Below, one piece after another: positions 53,565 to 64,000 of a stretch of 64,000 nucleotides of DNA. The translations under genes were made by a program, and so were the position numbers. How positions within the stretch are numbered: position 1 is the first letter of the stretch; the number at the start of each line of letters is the position of its first letter. The DNA is taken from assembly GCF_036711975.1 (NCBI RefSeq), contig NC_091970.1, positions 12,159,501-12,223,500 of the forward strand, given 5' to 3'. The stretch is from Onthophagus taurus. Its lineage: Eukaryota > Arthropoda > Insecta > Coleoptera > Scarabaeidae. A model generated the notes under the pieces. It was not told the DNA's origin and made no database searches. It saw only the letters and a list, made by a program, of their open reading frames with translations.

Positions 53565-54119
53565 TATACTCTGTTTGTAAACCAGGAGGAGTATTTTAAA
53601 TTTGTCACCAGATTGACCTTGCACGTGATTGGTTGAATGCGAGGAAGGTTCACACACATGCAATTTTGAATTTTGATTTTAAATTTGAAGGTTAGATTAT
53701 TGATCGTTCGACCGTTTCGTGTCATTATTGTAAATTTTGTGTTTTTAAACCCTTCTTTATTATATTTTAAAATAAATACACTCATAACTTCAATGTTAGT
53801 TTGTATGTTTAGTGTTGACGATAACAAACGAAAATAAATACAATAATAAGGCCCACTTTTACCACCTCTTGATAAATTTATCCCATAGATGAATTGGCGC
53901 TCTTAACCAATGAGAGCGCTTAAAACCGCTGTAACCATGGTAATTATCTATCGGATAATTTCTATCGGAATTTATCAAAAGGTGGTAAAAGTGGGCCTAA
54001 GTAAATAAACAAATAATAATAATTATTAATTTAAATTTACCGCCAAAATATCTAGTGATTTTTCCTAGTGTAAATCTGACTTTCGCGTTTACTCCTCCTG
54101 TTTTAAAAACAGAGTATAG
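53565..54119. repeat. Nested inverted repeat
   Basis: TATACTCTGTTTGTAAACCA with AGGAGGAGT (53565-53592) is mirrored by ACTCCTCCTGTTTTAAAAAC with AGAGTATA (54091-54119). No gene. It contains the small MITE at 53850-53997. Confidence 0.55.
53850..53997. mobile_element. 148-bp MITE with TAA target duplication
   Basis: GGCCCACTTTTACCACCTCT at the left and its reverse complement at the right, flanked by TAA on both sides (53847-53849 and 53998-54000). The 3-bp TAA duplication fits a PIF/Harbinger-derived MITE. No coding capacity. Confidence 0.8.
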
Positions 54120-54899
54120 AACTTCTTAAACGGGAAACTCGTTTCGCAAAATTCATGAATAAAATAACAAGTAAACTCACGTTGCTATAGTAACTAAGTA
54201 GTATTTAGCGTTTTCCTCGCCTACTATAATTAAAAATTTGAATTTTAATCTTTAATATTTTAAAAATTGAAAAATAACGCTTATTTTCCGCAGAAATATC
54301 ATGCGTGCGATACATCATTGGAAAGCTAAAAATATGCTCTTTTTAGTAACATCATAATAAAGTATAGTTTGTATTTAAAAAAATACAACTTTGTGTTATA
54401 TCTCAAAAATTATCAGCTATGTTAAAAAATTTTCAACGGCAGTATATTCTACTCAAAAAAGTGTCTTAAGAATGTATTAACCCGATTTCTCTAATTTCAA
54501 AAATAAACGAAATATAAGCATTTTTCGAAATCACTAAAATTTGACTTTTTGGCTATAACTTAAAAACAAAAGAAGATAGAAATTTGGTCTTTACGGGATT
54601 GGATTAGTCTCGGAAAAAGAGACCATGGCAGCTACTTTTTTTGTATCTCTGTATCTATTTTCGAAAATGTATACCATTTTAAATAGTATCTTCTCAGCTT
54701 AGACATCAGGCGATACAAATTTTGGGCGACGACGCATACAAATTTATTTTTTCAACGAACACTTTTTTTTCTGTTTGGAAATAGTATGCCTATATAATTC
54801 TTAGCAATATTGAATAAAAAACACTTCATAAGATTATGTTGCATCATTCCAAACCTTAAGAATATAACAGATATCATGAAAAAATATTTAAGGTATTCT

Positions 54900-55156
54900 G
54901 GCATCTAGGATCCTATGACTTGCAGAATAGTTACGTCTTTGGATGTATTCAGTTATCATCTAAGAAACGTTCCTATCATAATAAACAATCTAAACAAGAA
55001 TCTAGCAGACACTTTAACGCTAAATATTTGGCGACTGTTGGTAGGAATCACATAAGGCTTTGCAAAATCGAATTTAAGAGGATATTAAATGGAATCGGGC
55101 TTTATTTATCCTTTTATAATTTTGATAAAATAGATAAATATTTATTGATTAATTAA
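54900..55156 (+). pseudogene. Possible fragment of a Sola-like (DUF7869-type) N-terminal region
   Basis: A 78-codon frame holds FGCIQLSSKKRSYHNKQSK and then KYLATVGRNHIRLCKIEFKR followed by ILNGI. This resembles the block before VCKKMFLSTLGIS in the transposases at 11282-12979 and 25229-27600 (basic stretch, aromatic, V/L-C-K, F, I-L-x-I). No further domain follows. Weak resemblance only. Confidence 0.3.
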
Positions 55157-55199
55157 TTTGTTTATATTTTTTTATTTGACAAAATAAATAATCATAATA

Positions 55200-55505
55200 A
55201 TAATAACATTTCCTGGTAACTAAATGTAATATCGATTTTGGTAACTCCATTTCTAATATCGGTTTGCCACATTACTCCTCCTCTATAAGAAAGAAACAAT
55301 TGTCGTTATTGAACGAAATGTTTAAAATAAATGATTAAGATTTAAATCAAATTTGACCTGTCTAGTTATTTTATTATTGATTACCTCATTAAAAACGTCT
55401 GGTAATTTGTCATTAATTAAAAATGCTGGTTTTAATCTATCAATACTGATTGAAATTTTCTTATTGTTTTTGAATATCATGAAATGTTTGGGGTCGAGTT
55501 AAGTT
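55200..55505 (-). pseudogene. Gypsy integrase C-terminal tail, polypurine tract and LTR start
   Basis: The minus strand encodes ISISIDRLKPAFLINDKLPD, the typical end of a Gypsy Pol (V-S-I-D-R-L-K-P-A). A short spacer with a purine run (GAGGAGGAG) at about 55274-55283 and then TGTGGCAAACC, a likely LTR start, follow. The remainder of the LTR and pol is absent. Confidence 0.5.
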
Positions 55506-55533
55506 TGAGAAGCCTCCGGACCTCTTGTCTTTC

Positions 55534-55815
55534 TTAGCTAAGAGATTCGTTCCACCAGGGTGTGCCCCGATTATTACTTTTCACCTTCAGTGGACTACTA
55601 CTGTGGTAGGCTGAAAGAACTGCCATAGAGATCGTGCCTATTTCAATTTGATCACAGTTCCTAACGATAGCGATGACACTACTTAGGTTATCTGCAAGGC
55701 AACTCTTAAGCAGTACAGTTTTAGATTCCATCGCTAAGTCAATTTTAAAGTGAATTTGTCTGTGATCTGAACACGGCGGTTTAGAGGGTATCCTCCAGGA
55801 GGTTATAAGCCGAAA
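55534..55815 (-). pseudogene. LINE endonuclease fragment
   Basis: The minus strand gives CSDHRQIHFKID, the final catalytic box of an AP-type LINE endonuclease, and then about 50 residues of linker ending in NNRGTPWWNESLS, which is typical of insect LINEs just after the endonuclease. RT is missing. It lies between the Gypsy tail and the odorant receptor. Confidence 0.6.
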
Positions 55816-55937
55816 AGAAGGGTATTAAATATGGAAAAAGAAAAAGAAAATTAAAACACTTTATTATTTGTTACTTATAAGAAAAAGTAGTGCAATAATA
55901 TCTAAAGCATTATTGTTATTAACATTTTAAACATTTT

Positions 55938-57326
55938 TCAAAAGTTTCTTGATTTTGTAACGGTGACTATCCAATTGTAGAAAATATAAACCCGTTTAAA
56001 GTCCTAAAACATAACTTACATTTTATCATTTTCAAATTATATAACTTACTTTAGCAGCTGCTTGATGTGATACCGCCCCAAATAAAGGAGCGTTTATTAC
56101 GAGTGCTTTTTGGCTTATAGAAAGTAAGAATGAAACATCTTTTCGTGTTAAAACATCAGCATCGATCCAATTTATATTATAAATAGCCATTGACACATTA
56201 AAAGCCTGTTAATAACAAAGTATGTTAATATTATTCGTTTTAGTTTAGAATTTGTGTAATTACCGCTGTAGTAAATCTTTGTCCCATTAAATGGCCTATC
56301 AATAATCCGATAAAATTTGTTGCTCCAACGAAAAGGCTTATTAAATCCTTCCTCTAAAATTATTACGTAAACAAATTGAGAAATAACACATTAATATGAA
56401 ATATAAACCATATTAAATTCAATTGTTGATATAGCTAAAGCAAATAAACCAAAAAACTTTACAGGAACCAGGTATTTTATGTAGAAATTACTTGTGAATT
56501 GAAACATCCTAAAACAAAATTAATTGTTTAAGAAAACTTGGTAAGTTATAAATAATATTTACCGGAATAATTTTTGGTGATACAAAATAATAGGTTCCAA
56601 CATTTTTTTATTCGTTTTCTTATTTTTCGTTAATTTTGTATTATTAATTATGTCGGTGAGGATTTTTATACGCAAATACAATAATTCCATCGAATACCAA
56701 TATAAAGATGATCCAAATATTAAGAGAATCATCAAAATCGACATAGAATATATTTGAAATAACACGATTAATGTTACTTCCCAATGTTTTAAATTAAATG
56801 GAACATAAAGTTCATACAACAAACAATGTTTCAAATTTTTAAATTTAGCGCAATTTTCGTCAAACATCACGCCATAAATTAGTAGATACACTATAAATGA
56901 TCCTGCGTAGTGTATTGATTTTAATATAATTTTGAATCTTTTATCGATAATTTGAATCCTTTCCGGAATACCAAATTCGTTAAAATCACTCAACAGGTCA
57001 ACCAATTTAAGAAAATTATGTCGATTTAGCCATAATTGAAAGGTACCGATTACACATAATGATGCCATCGCTCCAAATTGGAGGTGAAATAATAATTTTA
57101 CAAAATTCATCTTGTAATCTAAATGTTAAACCACGATAATTATGGATTAGTATTTTTGTAGATGTTACTCACTTATAACTTCAATAATAAATGGATAAAA
57201 TGCCCACATCATATTTATGCCACTTAAAATAGTTGGTATGAGACCTCGAAATCCTGTGGGGGTGGGCCACGAGTGATATTTGCGGAAATATTTTTCCAAA
57301 TGATAAAACCCCAGGGTTTTTTTCAT
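55938..57326 (-). CDS. Odorant receptor (7tm_6 family), six exons, 373 aa
   Basis: Exons on the minus strand: 57326-57173, 57118-56563, 56508-56409, 56353-56264, 56205-56050 and 56003-55938. All junctions are GT-AG, phases agree and the sum is 1,122 bases, exactly 374 codons with the stop. The protein starts MKKTLGFYHLEKYFRKYHSW and has several hydrophobic segments (ASLCVIGTFQLWL, IVYLLIYGVMF, VLFQIYSMSILMILLIFG). The middle has an intracellular loop before MLEPIILYHQKLFR, and the end is NAPLFGAVSHQAAAK followed by DFKRVYIFYNWIVT. Exon layout at the 3' end and length match insect odorant receptors, ligand-gated channels that work with Orco in antennal neurons. Receptor subfamily and ligand cannot be told. 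Gustatory receptor is less likely. Confidence 0.87.
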
Positions 57327-58018
57327 CTTGAATACGACCGATCTAAAATATCTAAAGATATTGAACGGAAAACTGAGCTTCGTAACGTATAAATAATAGC
57401 AATATTAAAAATTTAAACATAAAAATTGATTAGGCTCATACGATCTTTTTTAACCAATCATAGCGATAGTATTAAATGTTTCAATATCAACGATTTTATT
57501 TAAATTATTGTAATAGGATACATCCATTTTCAATATGTGTTAATATTTTAAAAGAAAAATTATGTAATGATACTTTGGTGGTAATTTATTAATTTATCGT
57601 CTATTAAGTTCATAGTGACAAGATGAATTGTGGGTAAAGTAGATAACTATTGTTACAGTTAGAAACAGTATAAATTTGAATTTAAATGAACAAAACAAAA
57701 ACAAGACAAAAAGTAATTAGTAATAAAATCCAAAAATTATAGAAGTCAAAATCACGAATTCAAAACTTAAAATCTTCAAATATTAAAAATAAGTTTTGTT
57801 GTAATGGTAAGTTGGAAAATAAATTGGAATTGTATTTTTTGTTTTTTTTTTTATACTTGTACACTAATTGTAAGGGTTAATAAAGGCATTATTATTCCCT
57901 TTATTTCTCAAACTTAAAATTTGGTTACATAATTTGTATAACGACCCAGAAAAAGGTAAGTATATACAATATTTGTGTAAAATATAACATTAAATATACA
58001 TTGTAAAAAACATATATA
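57327..58018. other. Upstream region of the odorant receptor
   Basis: AT-rich, no gene or repeat recognised. It should hold the receptor promoter. Confidence 0.4.
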
Positions 58019-58020
58019 TA

Positions 58021-60126
58021 CAGGGTGTTCCGGTGACTCGGGGCATAAAATTAACCTCATATACTAGAGCAAAATTGATGACGATTCGTGAAAAAAAATT
58101 ATTATAAAAGTCTTCAAATGGCCAAGATATGAGCCATCAAAGTGCAGAAATTTTAACACATTTTTCTAAATATTTTCAATACCATTTATGATAGAGCGTT
58201 GAAATTTGGTACAGGGTACACAAATATCAAGCAAAATCATTGAACCAGTTTTGACTTTGATCGGGCGGCGGCAACCATGCTATACAGGCTGTCCCTAAAA
58301 TTTGTTTGCTAATAGAAAATTTATTTTATAAACTTTTATCACTCTTTGAAAATTTTGATAACATTGACCGTTTTCGAGTTATACGCGAAAATATTAAGCT
58401 TCGATTTCAATGATAACACTAAAAAAATAAAAATCTTCGAAAAAGTCAAGGTTGGCCATGGCAATTAAAAAAAATTAATTGAGCTGTCAACTTGCTTATG
58501 TCGTTTAAACTCAAACGATAGTTTTTTGTTAGTTAAGTTTTTATTAATTTTAAGTGTCCAAAATGGAGAGTTACACATTTAGTGAACAAGCTGACATGAT
58601 TTTGACATTAAGGGAATGTCATGGAAATAGGCTACGTAGGAGAAAATACTACAGCTAGTACTTTGGATATGGCGAGGCACTTTTTAACTTCAAAAACAAC
58701 TGTCTGGAGTGTTCTTCACGAGCAACAGCTTTATCCATTTCATTGTTACAAAGTTCAGGAAGTTCGACTGGCTGATTACCCACTGCGACTGCAATATTGC
58801 CAAATAATGCAGCACAAAATTCAAATTGATGATCAGTTTTAAGAAAAAGAGCTTTTTACAGATGAATCCACTTTTTCTAAAGATGGAATCATCAATTTGA
58901 GAAATTTACATAGTTGGGCGGACAAAAATCCAAGATTTAAGGAAACTTAGAAATCACAATGGAGATTTTCTCTTAACGTTTGGGCTGGCATTGTGGGCGA
59001 TGTAATTATTAGACCCGTTTTCTTGCCATCAAGGCTGGATGGACATACATACAGGCGACATTTAGAGGAATTAGATGATTTTTTAGATAACGTTCTTTTA
59101 AATACAAGGCAAACAATGTGGTATATGCATGATGGTGCTCCTGCGCATAGCACACAGGCTGTCCAAGAATTTCTGAAGGAACGTTTTCCGGGACGGTGGA
59201 TTGGACGAGGAGTAGGTGCACCGATAAGTTGGCCCCCCCGATCGCCGGATCTTACACCTGTAGATTTTTATTTATGGAGACGCGTTAAATCGCTAGTTTA
59301 CTGCGTTGAAATAACTTCAGTTGATCAACTGAGGTTGCGAATTGTTGATTCATTTGATCAACTTCGAACTGAGATTAATGTTCTCCGCAGAGTGTGCTTT
59401 AATTTAAGACGGCAATATCAGGCTTTAGTATTTTTTTCTTCTTTTTTATTTATTACTATTTGTTTATAATTTTATTGTTCTCGTTAATATTTTTGTTAGA
59501 ATTTTTGTTATGTTCTTGTTTGTTGAAATTACTTTCTTTTACTCAACTAAAATAAATTAACACTGGATTTAACTAAATCTGTACTTAGAAATTTATGCAA
59601 ATAATGGTTATTAGCTCAGTCGTTTTTCAATTGTCATCGCCAACTCAGATCTTGCGGAATATGTTTCCTTTTTTTTGTTTGTTACGATTGAAATCAAAGC
59701 TTAACATTTTCGCGTATAACTCAAAAACGGTCAATGTTATCAAAATTTTCAAAGAGTGATAAAAGTTTCTAAAATAAATTTTCTATTACAAAGTACAAAA
59801 ATAAATGTAGGGTTACGAGCGAACAAAAAAGATCTGAGCAAACAAATTTTAGGGACAGCCTGTATAGCATGGTTGCCGCCGCCCGATCAAAGTCAAAATT
59901 GGTTCAATGATTTTGCTTGATATTTGTTTACCCTGTACCAAATTTCAACGCTCTACCGTAAATGGTATTGAAAATATTTAGAAAAATGTGTTAAAATTTC
60001 TGAACTTTGATGGCCTATATCTTGGCCATTTGAAGACTTTTATAATAATTTTTTTTCACGAATCGTCATCATTTTTGCTCTTGTATATGAGGTTAATTTT
60101 ATGCCCCGAGTCACCGGAACACCCTG
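58021..60126 (+). mobile_element. Mariner-like element with ~390-bp TIRs
   Basis: It starts CAGGGTGTTCCGGTGACTCG at 58021 and ends with the reverse complement at 60126, with TA on both sides (58019-58020 and 60127-60128). Arms of nearly 390 bp are inverted copies; the right arm carries about 55 extra bases near 59790-59850. The transposase is on the plus strand. Confidence 0.92.
58563..59469 (+). pseudogene. Mariner-like transposase with internal deletion and two nonsense codons
   Basis: The ATG at 58563 gives MESYTFSEQADMILTLRE, then a deletion removes most of the first HTH. The frame from 58621 holds the second HTH (LDMARHFLTSKTTVWSVL). Two in-frame stops follow, at about 58840 and 58948. 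The catalytic blocks FTDESTFSKDGI, MHDGAPAHS and WPPRSPDLTPVDFYLW keep all three Asp/acidic positions. The C-terminal YCVEITSVDQLR is intact. With one HTH half gone it should be inactive, though the catalytic core is well preserved. Confidence 0.88.
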
Positions 60127-60128
60127 TA

Positions 60129-62227
60129 TATACATATACTATTATCCCGTACAAAGAAGAATCGCATACACATTCGGTCACACACAATTCCCCCGCTTCC
60201 CCTCACACCATCACTACACGTCCCCAAACCACGCACCATCAACTCCCCATCACTCTCCGTATCCCGGCACACGTCTGCAGCACCACCGCCTTCTGCAACC
60301 GCCTGTAGAGTTCCGGCGCAACGCCCATCTCCTTGAGGCTCTCGTGAAGCTTCATTGGGACCTCTCCTGTGGCTCCTATTACCACAGGCAGGATACGCAC
60401 GCTCTCGACGTTCCACATCTTCTTAATTTCTTCAGCTAGCTGTACGTATTTGCTGATCTTTTCTCTGTTGGTTTTTTGGATATTTGCGGCCAGCGGTACT
60501 GCTACGTCGGCCATGATTACCTTGTTTTCAACCTTTTGGTATATCAGTATATCCGGCTTGTTGTGTTGGATAGGCCGGTCCGTAAGTATCTGTCTGTCCC
60601 AGTAAACCCCTACTAATTCATTTTCTGTGACAGGTCTCGGTTCGTACTGGTAATATGGATTAGGATCGTCATGTTCGGCTAAGTATTTCTTTATTATTTC
60701 TTTGTGTAGTATTTTAGCAACACTATTATGCCGGTCCAGGTACTGCGTCGGCGCCAGCATTGTACATCCGGCCATTATATGGTCCAGTGATTCCTCCTTA
60801 TTGTTACATATTCGACACTTAACAGAACCGATGTTTTCCCGCATTATCCTCTTTCTATAGGATCCAGTGGGGACCACTTGATCTTGGATTGCGATAAGAA
60901 ACCCCTCGGTTTCTACAAAGAGTTATTGGAGACTTGCTACTTTGTCGATTCCCTCCTCTTCTATCATAGCTCTGTATCGGTCGTGTAACGGTTTACTTTT
61001 CCACTGTTCCACAAGCCGTCCTTGGCTGGCGTACTGCGTCTCCGGATCATAATTCAGATCGGCCAACCGCAGCGGAGTGGACTTTTGCTCTTCACCCACA
61101 ATGGCCTTATGAATTGGGCTGCTTTCCGACTTTTCCGTAAAGTATTGACGTAGGTTCTGTATTTGTCTGTAGTGACTTCGCCTGACGCTAGGGATTCCCC
61201 TTCCACCTTCTTTTCGAGGTAAGTGAAATCTCTCAATTGGACTGTTCGGGTGGTGTGCTCGGAATTTGCGAAATTCTTTACGTGTTTTTGTGTCTAAAGC
61301 ATCAAGTTCGGTTTCAGTCCATCTTATGATGCCGAAACTATAGTTTAGTACCGATGTTGCGTACGTGCCCACAGCCTTCGAAATGTTCTGCGCAGACAGC
61401 TGTGATTTTAGAAGAGCTCTTGTTCTTTTAAGGTACGTCTCAGTTAAATTCTTTTTGGCTCTGACGTGATCAATTCCGCGTGCTTGTAGATACCCAAGGT
61501 ATTTGTATCTTTCACCTTCCTCCAAACCCGCTATTCCTTTCTCTCCTGCTATTTCATACCCCTCATGCTCTGTCCACTCCCCCCTAATCATTGAATTTGT
61601 CTTGCATTTATCAACTCCGAACTTCATACGGATATCATCGCTAAATTGCCGCCTGTATCCAATAGCTTAGTAAGATGTTCTTTCTTTTCTGCGTACAACT
61701 TCAGGTCGTCCATGTACCACAGATGGCTTACGCAAACCTTGGAGCGACCCAGGTTTATTCCTTTCTTAAGCTTATTAAGTATCGATGTAAGGGGCTTTAT
61801 GACTATGCAGAACCACAGAGGGCTTAATGAGTCCCCCTGGAATATACCTCTTCGGATGATAATCGTTCCGGCATTCAGAGTATTATCCGGACTTCGCAGT
61901 ATCAAACTGGTGTTCCACAGCGACATCGCATGAGTCAGGAACTGGGCTAAGCGTTCTTCTACATTGTGCACGGTCAGCACCTCGGCGAGCCACGAGTGCG
62001 GAACACTGTCAAACGCCTTCTGATAATCAATGTACGCAGTGTGTAAGGATGTTTTTGGTCTCTTGGCATAGGTCGTAACAATAGCATCAATAATTAGTTG
62101 TTCTTTACACCCTCTAGATGCCTTCCTGCATCCTTTCTGCTCCTCGTCCAACAACTTATTTATTTTCAGGTGATCATAGATTTTCTCCGATATTATGGAG
62201 GTAAGTATCTTGTATATTGTTGGTGTT
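60129..62227 (-). mobile_element. R4/Dong-type LINE, 5' truncated, decayed ORF
   Basis: The minus strand carries an RT beginning PTIYKILTSIISEKIY near 62220, with EQKGCRKASRGCKEQL, YIDYQKAFDSVPHSW, FQGDSLSPLWFC and the catalytic YMDD (61708-61719). A frameshift near 61640 and an in-frame stop at about 60920 interrupt it. After the RT come a C-x2-C-H-C motif (CRICNNKEESLDHIMAGC) and a restriction-like endonuclease (KPDILIY, IMADVAVP, EKISKYVQLAEEI). It ends RRVMGS at 60239 with a short 3' UTR to 60128. RT, zinc motif and C-terminal restriction-like nuclease in this order define R2/R4-type LINEs; R4/Dong is my choice by motif feel. Its 3' end abuts the mariner element. Confidence 0.85.
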
Positions 62228-62228
62228 A

Positions 62229-62564
62229 AGAAATAGTCGAGACCGGCGCGGGAAAAATCTGAGACGCTTATAGAAAGTTACTTAAAAACGCGGGGGTTAG
62301 AAAAAAACTGTCAAAAAGGAAAAATCTTACTGTTCTTGTAGAATAAGTAGAAGTATCTCTTCGAATAGCAAATAAAAGCCGAAGTGCTTCTATCGAACGT
62401 GTGTATTAACACGATTGAAACTACTTTTTAACGAAAATTACACGGAACGATTTATTACGCTTTTTGATGTCAACTACAACAACTCGTGAGAACAACTGAA
62501 TAACAATAACGAATAAAATACGGAACGGCCGACTAATTAACTTAAATTATAAAAACTTTGAACA
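62229..62564 (-). repeat. Probable LTR of the BEL/Pao element
   Basis: On the minus strand, GCAAGGCGGGCGG (a polypurine tract, 62568-62580) is followed by TGTTCAAAG (62564), and the segment ends ...TTCTTAACA at about 62229, where LINE sequence begins. TGTT...AACA ends fit an LTR. It contains AATAAA near 62445. Only one LTR is in view. Confidence 0.5.
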
Positions 62565-62800
62565 TTACCGCCCGCCTTGCCGAATGGCAACAGAAAATTT
62601 TAAAAAAATATACAATAATTTGAAAATTGACCCTAACTGAAATGATTACAAACTAAATAAGAAAAAATGACCGCAGGAAAACAAACTTTTACATTAAATA
62701 AAATAAGAAAATATTTAGAAAGAAATTAGCAATAAAAAGACTGAATTAAATGTAACTGATGAAATGAAATGTGAAAAATAACTGCAATTGAATAACATTA
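62565..62800. other. BEL/Pao 3' noncoding segment
   Basis: AT-rich with no frame, between the integrase stop and the polypurine tract. Confidence 0.5.
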
Positions 62801-64000
62801 CTAATTTGTACAATCTGGCAAAATGCTTAACTTAGCGAACGGACGAACAAGCGTTGAATTTGCGGTTTTGAGCGTTGCGACGCGAGCGTGGCCATCGGCA
62901 CCGGAATGAATTTGAAGAATTCTTGCTAGAGACCATTTCGCCGGAGGTAATCTTTCATCTCGGATGAGTACAAGCTGTCCAATTTGAGGAAGATTTTGTT
63001 GATTGAACCATTTCGTAGCGTTCTGCATAGATTGTAAGTAAAACTTTTCCCAAATCTTCCAGAAATCTTCGACCATACGACGAAGAAGCTGTCATCGAGA
63101 GAGTCTCGATATCTTTTCATCGAAGACGGACGGTTCCGGAACAACGGCGAGAGCGTTACCGATGAGAAAGTGAGCCGGAGTCAGAACATCAAAATTGTTC
63201 GGATCGTCAGATATTGAACATAGAGGTCTTGAATTTAGCACGGCCTCAATTTGAATCAAAACGGTGTTGAATTCTTCATACGTAAGAACTGTCGATCCGA
63301 CAATTTTTCGAAGATGGCCTTTAACGGATTTTACTCCGGCCTCCCACTTTCCACCGAAATGTGGTGCTCCGGGAGGATTGAACTTCCATCGGGTGCCGTC
63401 GCCGCTCAAGAGACTAGCCATTTCTTTCCATTCTTTGGACGCTGCGGAAAACATGGAACGCAGCTCACGGTCAGCTCCAACAAGATTCGTGCCACAGTCG
63501 CTGTAGAGGCATTCACTGATACCTCTTCTTCCGGAAAATCGCTTGTACGCAGCAAGAAATCCTGAAGTTGAATAATCTGTGGCCACTTCTAAATGGACGG
63601 CTGAAGTGGCTAAACAAACAAACAGAATAAGATAACCTTTATACGTCTTACTACCACGTCCTCGAAGATGCTTCAAATGAAAAGGTCCGGCGTAATCAAC
63701 ACCGGTGTGTAGAAACGGGCGGGATGATATGACTCTTGAAGGCGGAAGTTGGTCCATCAACTGCTGGCTGATGACTGCTCGTTGTTTCGCACAAATCATA
63801 CATCGATGAATGAACGAACGGACAGGTACTTGCCCTCCAACGATCCAGAAATGGCGTCGGATTGAAGATAAAGTTAGTTGAGTTCCTCCATGTTTGTCGA
63901 TCAGAAGAATCATAATTGGCGAATCTTTTGGAAGGATGATTGGATGCTTCTCATTCCAATCCAAATTTGAAAATCGAAGGCGCCCGGTCACTCGTAGAAA
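62801..64000 (-). pseudogene. BEL/Pao integrase and C-terminal domain, one nonsense codon (5' end outside window)
   Basis: From the window edge, the minus strand gives the zinc domain (DKHGGTQLTLSSIRRHFWIV, CMICAKQRA), the integrase core with VDYAGPF (first Asp), SDCGTNLVGA (second Asp) and HFGGKWEAGVKSVKG (Glu), then NSRPLCSISDDPNNFDVLTPAHFLIG, the typical BEL signature. A TGA at about 63096 replaces an expected Trp codon. The same frame then continues through WFNQQNLPQIGQLVLIRDER, the DUF5641-type C-terminal domain, to a stop at 62801. With only one nonsense codon in 400 codons it is a recent copy. Confidence 0.92.

Larger units (their letters stand above)
52560..54695. mobile_element. TA-flanked element with ~500-bp inverted arms
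   Basis: It begins CAGAGTGGGCAAATTTGGGT after TA at 52558-52559. Arms 52560-53075 and about 54185-54695 are inverted copies (for example AGCTTTCCAATGATGTATCG against CGATACATCATTGGAAAGCT). The right terminus is eroded, so its end is approximate. The centre contains two smaller nested inverted repeats. Confidence 0.75.

Noticed and set aside
53564..53827. 87-codon minus-strand frame
   Set aside because: It spans the end of a nested inverted repeat and shows no domain.
60101..60605. Plus-strand frames of 78-112 codons
   Set aside because: They are antisense to the R4-type LINE endonuclease, which has recognisable motifs.
63251..63565. 104-codon plus-strand frame
   Set aside because: It is antisense to the BEL integrase core.

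Overview
The window is nuclear DNA from an insect, possibly a beetle. It is AT-rich, its host genes have very short GT-AG introns (54-62 bp where measurable), and it carries an insect-type odorant receptor, a peritrophin-type chitin-binding peptide and a lipocalin-like secreted protein. Most of the sequence is transposable elements, many nested inside one another. No tRNA, rRNA, CRISPR array or prokaryotic operon was seen.

Layout. 0-4.6 kb: 3' part of a Ty3/Gypsy provirus (RT, RNase H, integrase, probable LTR) split by a mariner-like element. 5.9-8.7 kb: rearranged Transib copy. 10.8-14.3 kb: Sola-like DNA transposon (4-bp target duplication ATAC) with an inverted, hammerhead-bearing Penelope-type insert at an exon-intron boundary. 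15.4-16.8 kb: non-autonomous TA-flanked element. 17.2-18.4 kb: gag fragments. 18.7-20.2 kb: two intact host genes, lipocalin-like (+) and mini-peritrophin (-). 21.5-29.0 kb: minus-strand Gypsy gag-protease with primer-binding site, split by a LINE in the protease active site and by a second Sola-like element (target duplication AATT). 29.0-31.2 kb: long-inverted-repeat element. 31.3-32.3 kb: hAT remnant. 32.6-39.1 kb: Penelope-like element (RT plus GIY-YIG endonuclease) holding a palindromic TA element, which itself holds a LINE. 39.7-45.7 kb: PIF/Harbinger element with a Transib element inserted in it. The Transib has matching 5-bp target duplications, CACAGTG ends and a 641-codon RAG1-like transposase. 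45.8-46.5 kb: mariner remnant. 47.0-48.2 kb: intact host glycosyltransferase and a possible 3' exon of another gene. 48.3-55.8 kb: mariner, palindromic elements, and Gypsy and LINE scraps. 55.9-57.3 kb: intact six-exon odorant receptor (-). 58.0-60.1 kb: mariner-like element. 60.1-62.2 kb: R4/Dong-type LINE. 62.2-64.0 kb: BEL/Pao LTR and integrase.

The host genes do not form a pathway; they are isolated islands in repeat-rich DNA. The most striking systems are the near-complete Transib with RAG recombination-signal-like ends, the Harbinger element whose two opposite-strand genes interlock exon-in-intron, the two related Sola-like elements with arrays of subterminal motifs, and hammerhead-ribozyme-like motifs in two Penelope-type insertions.
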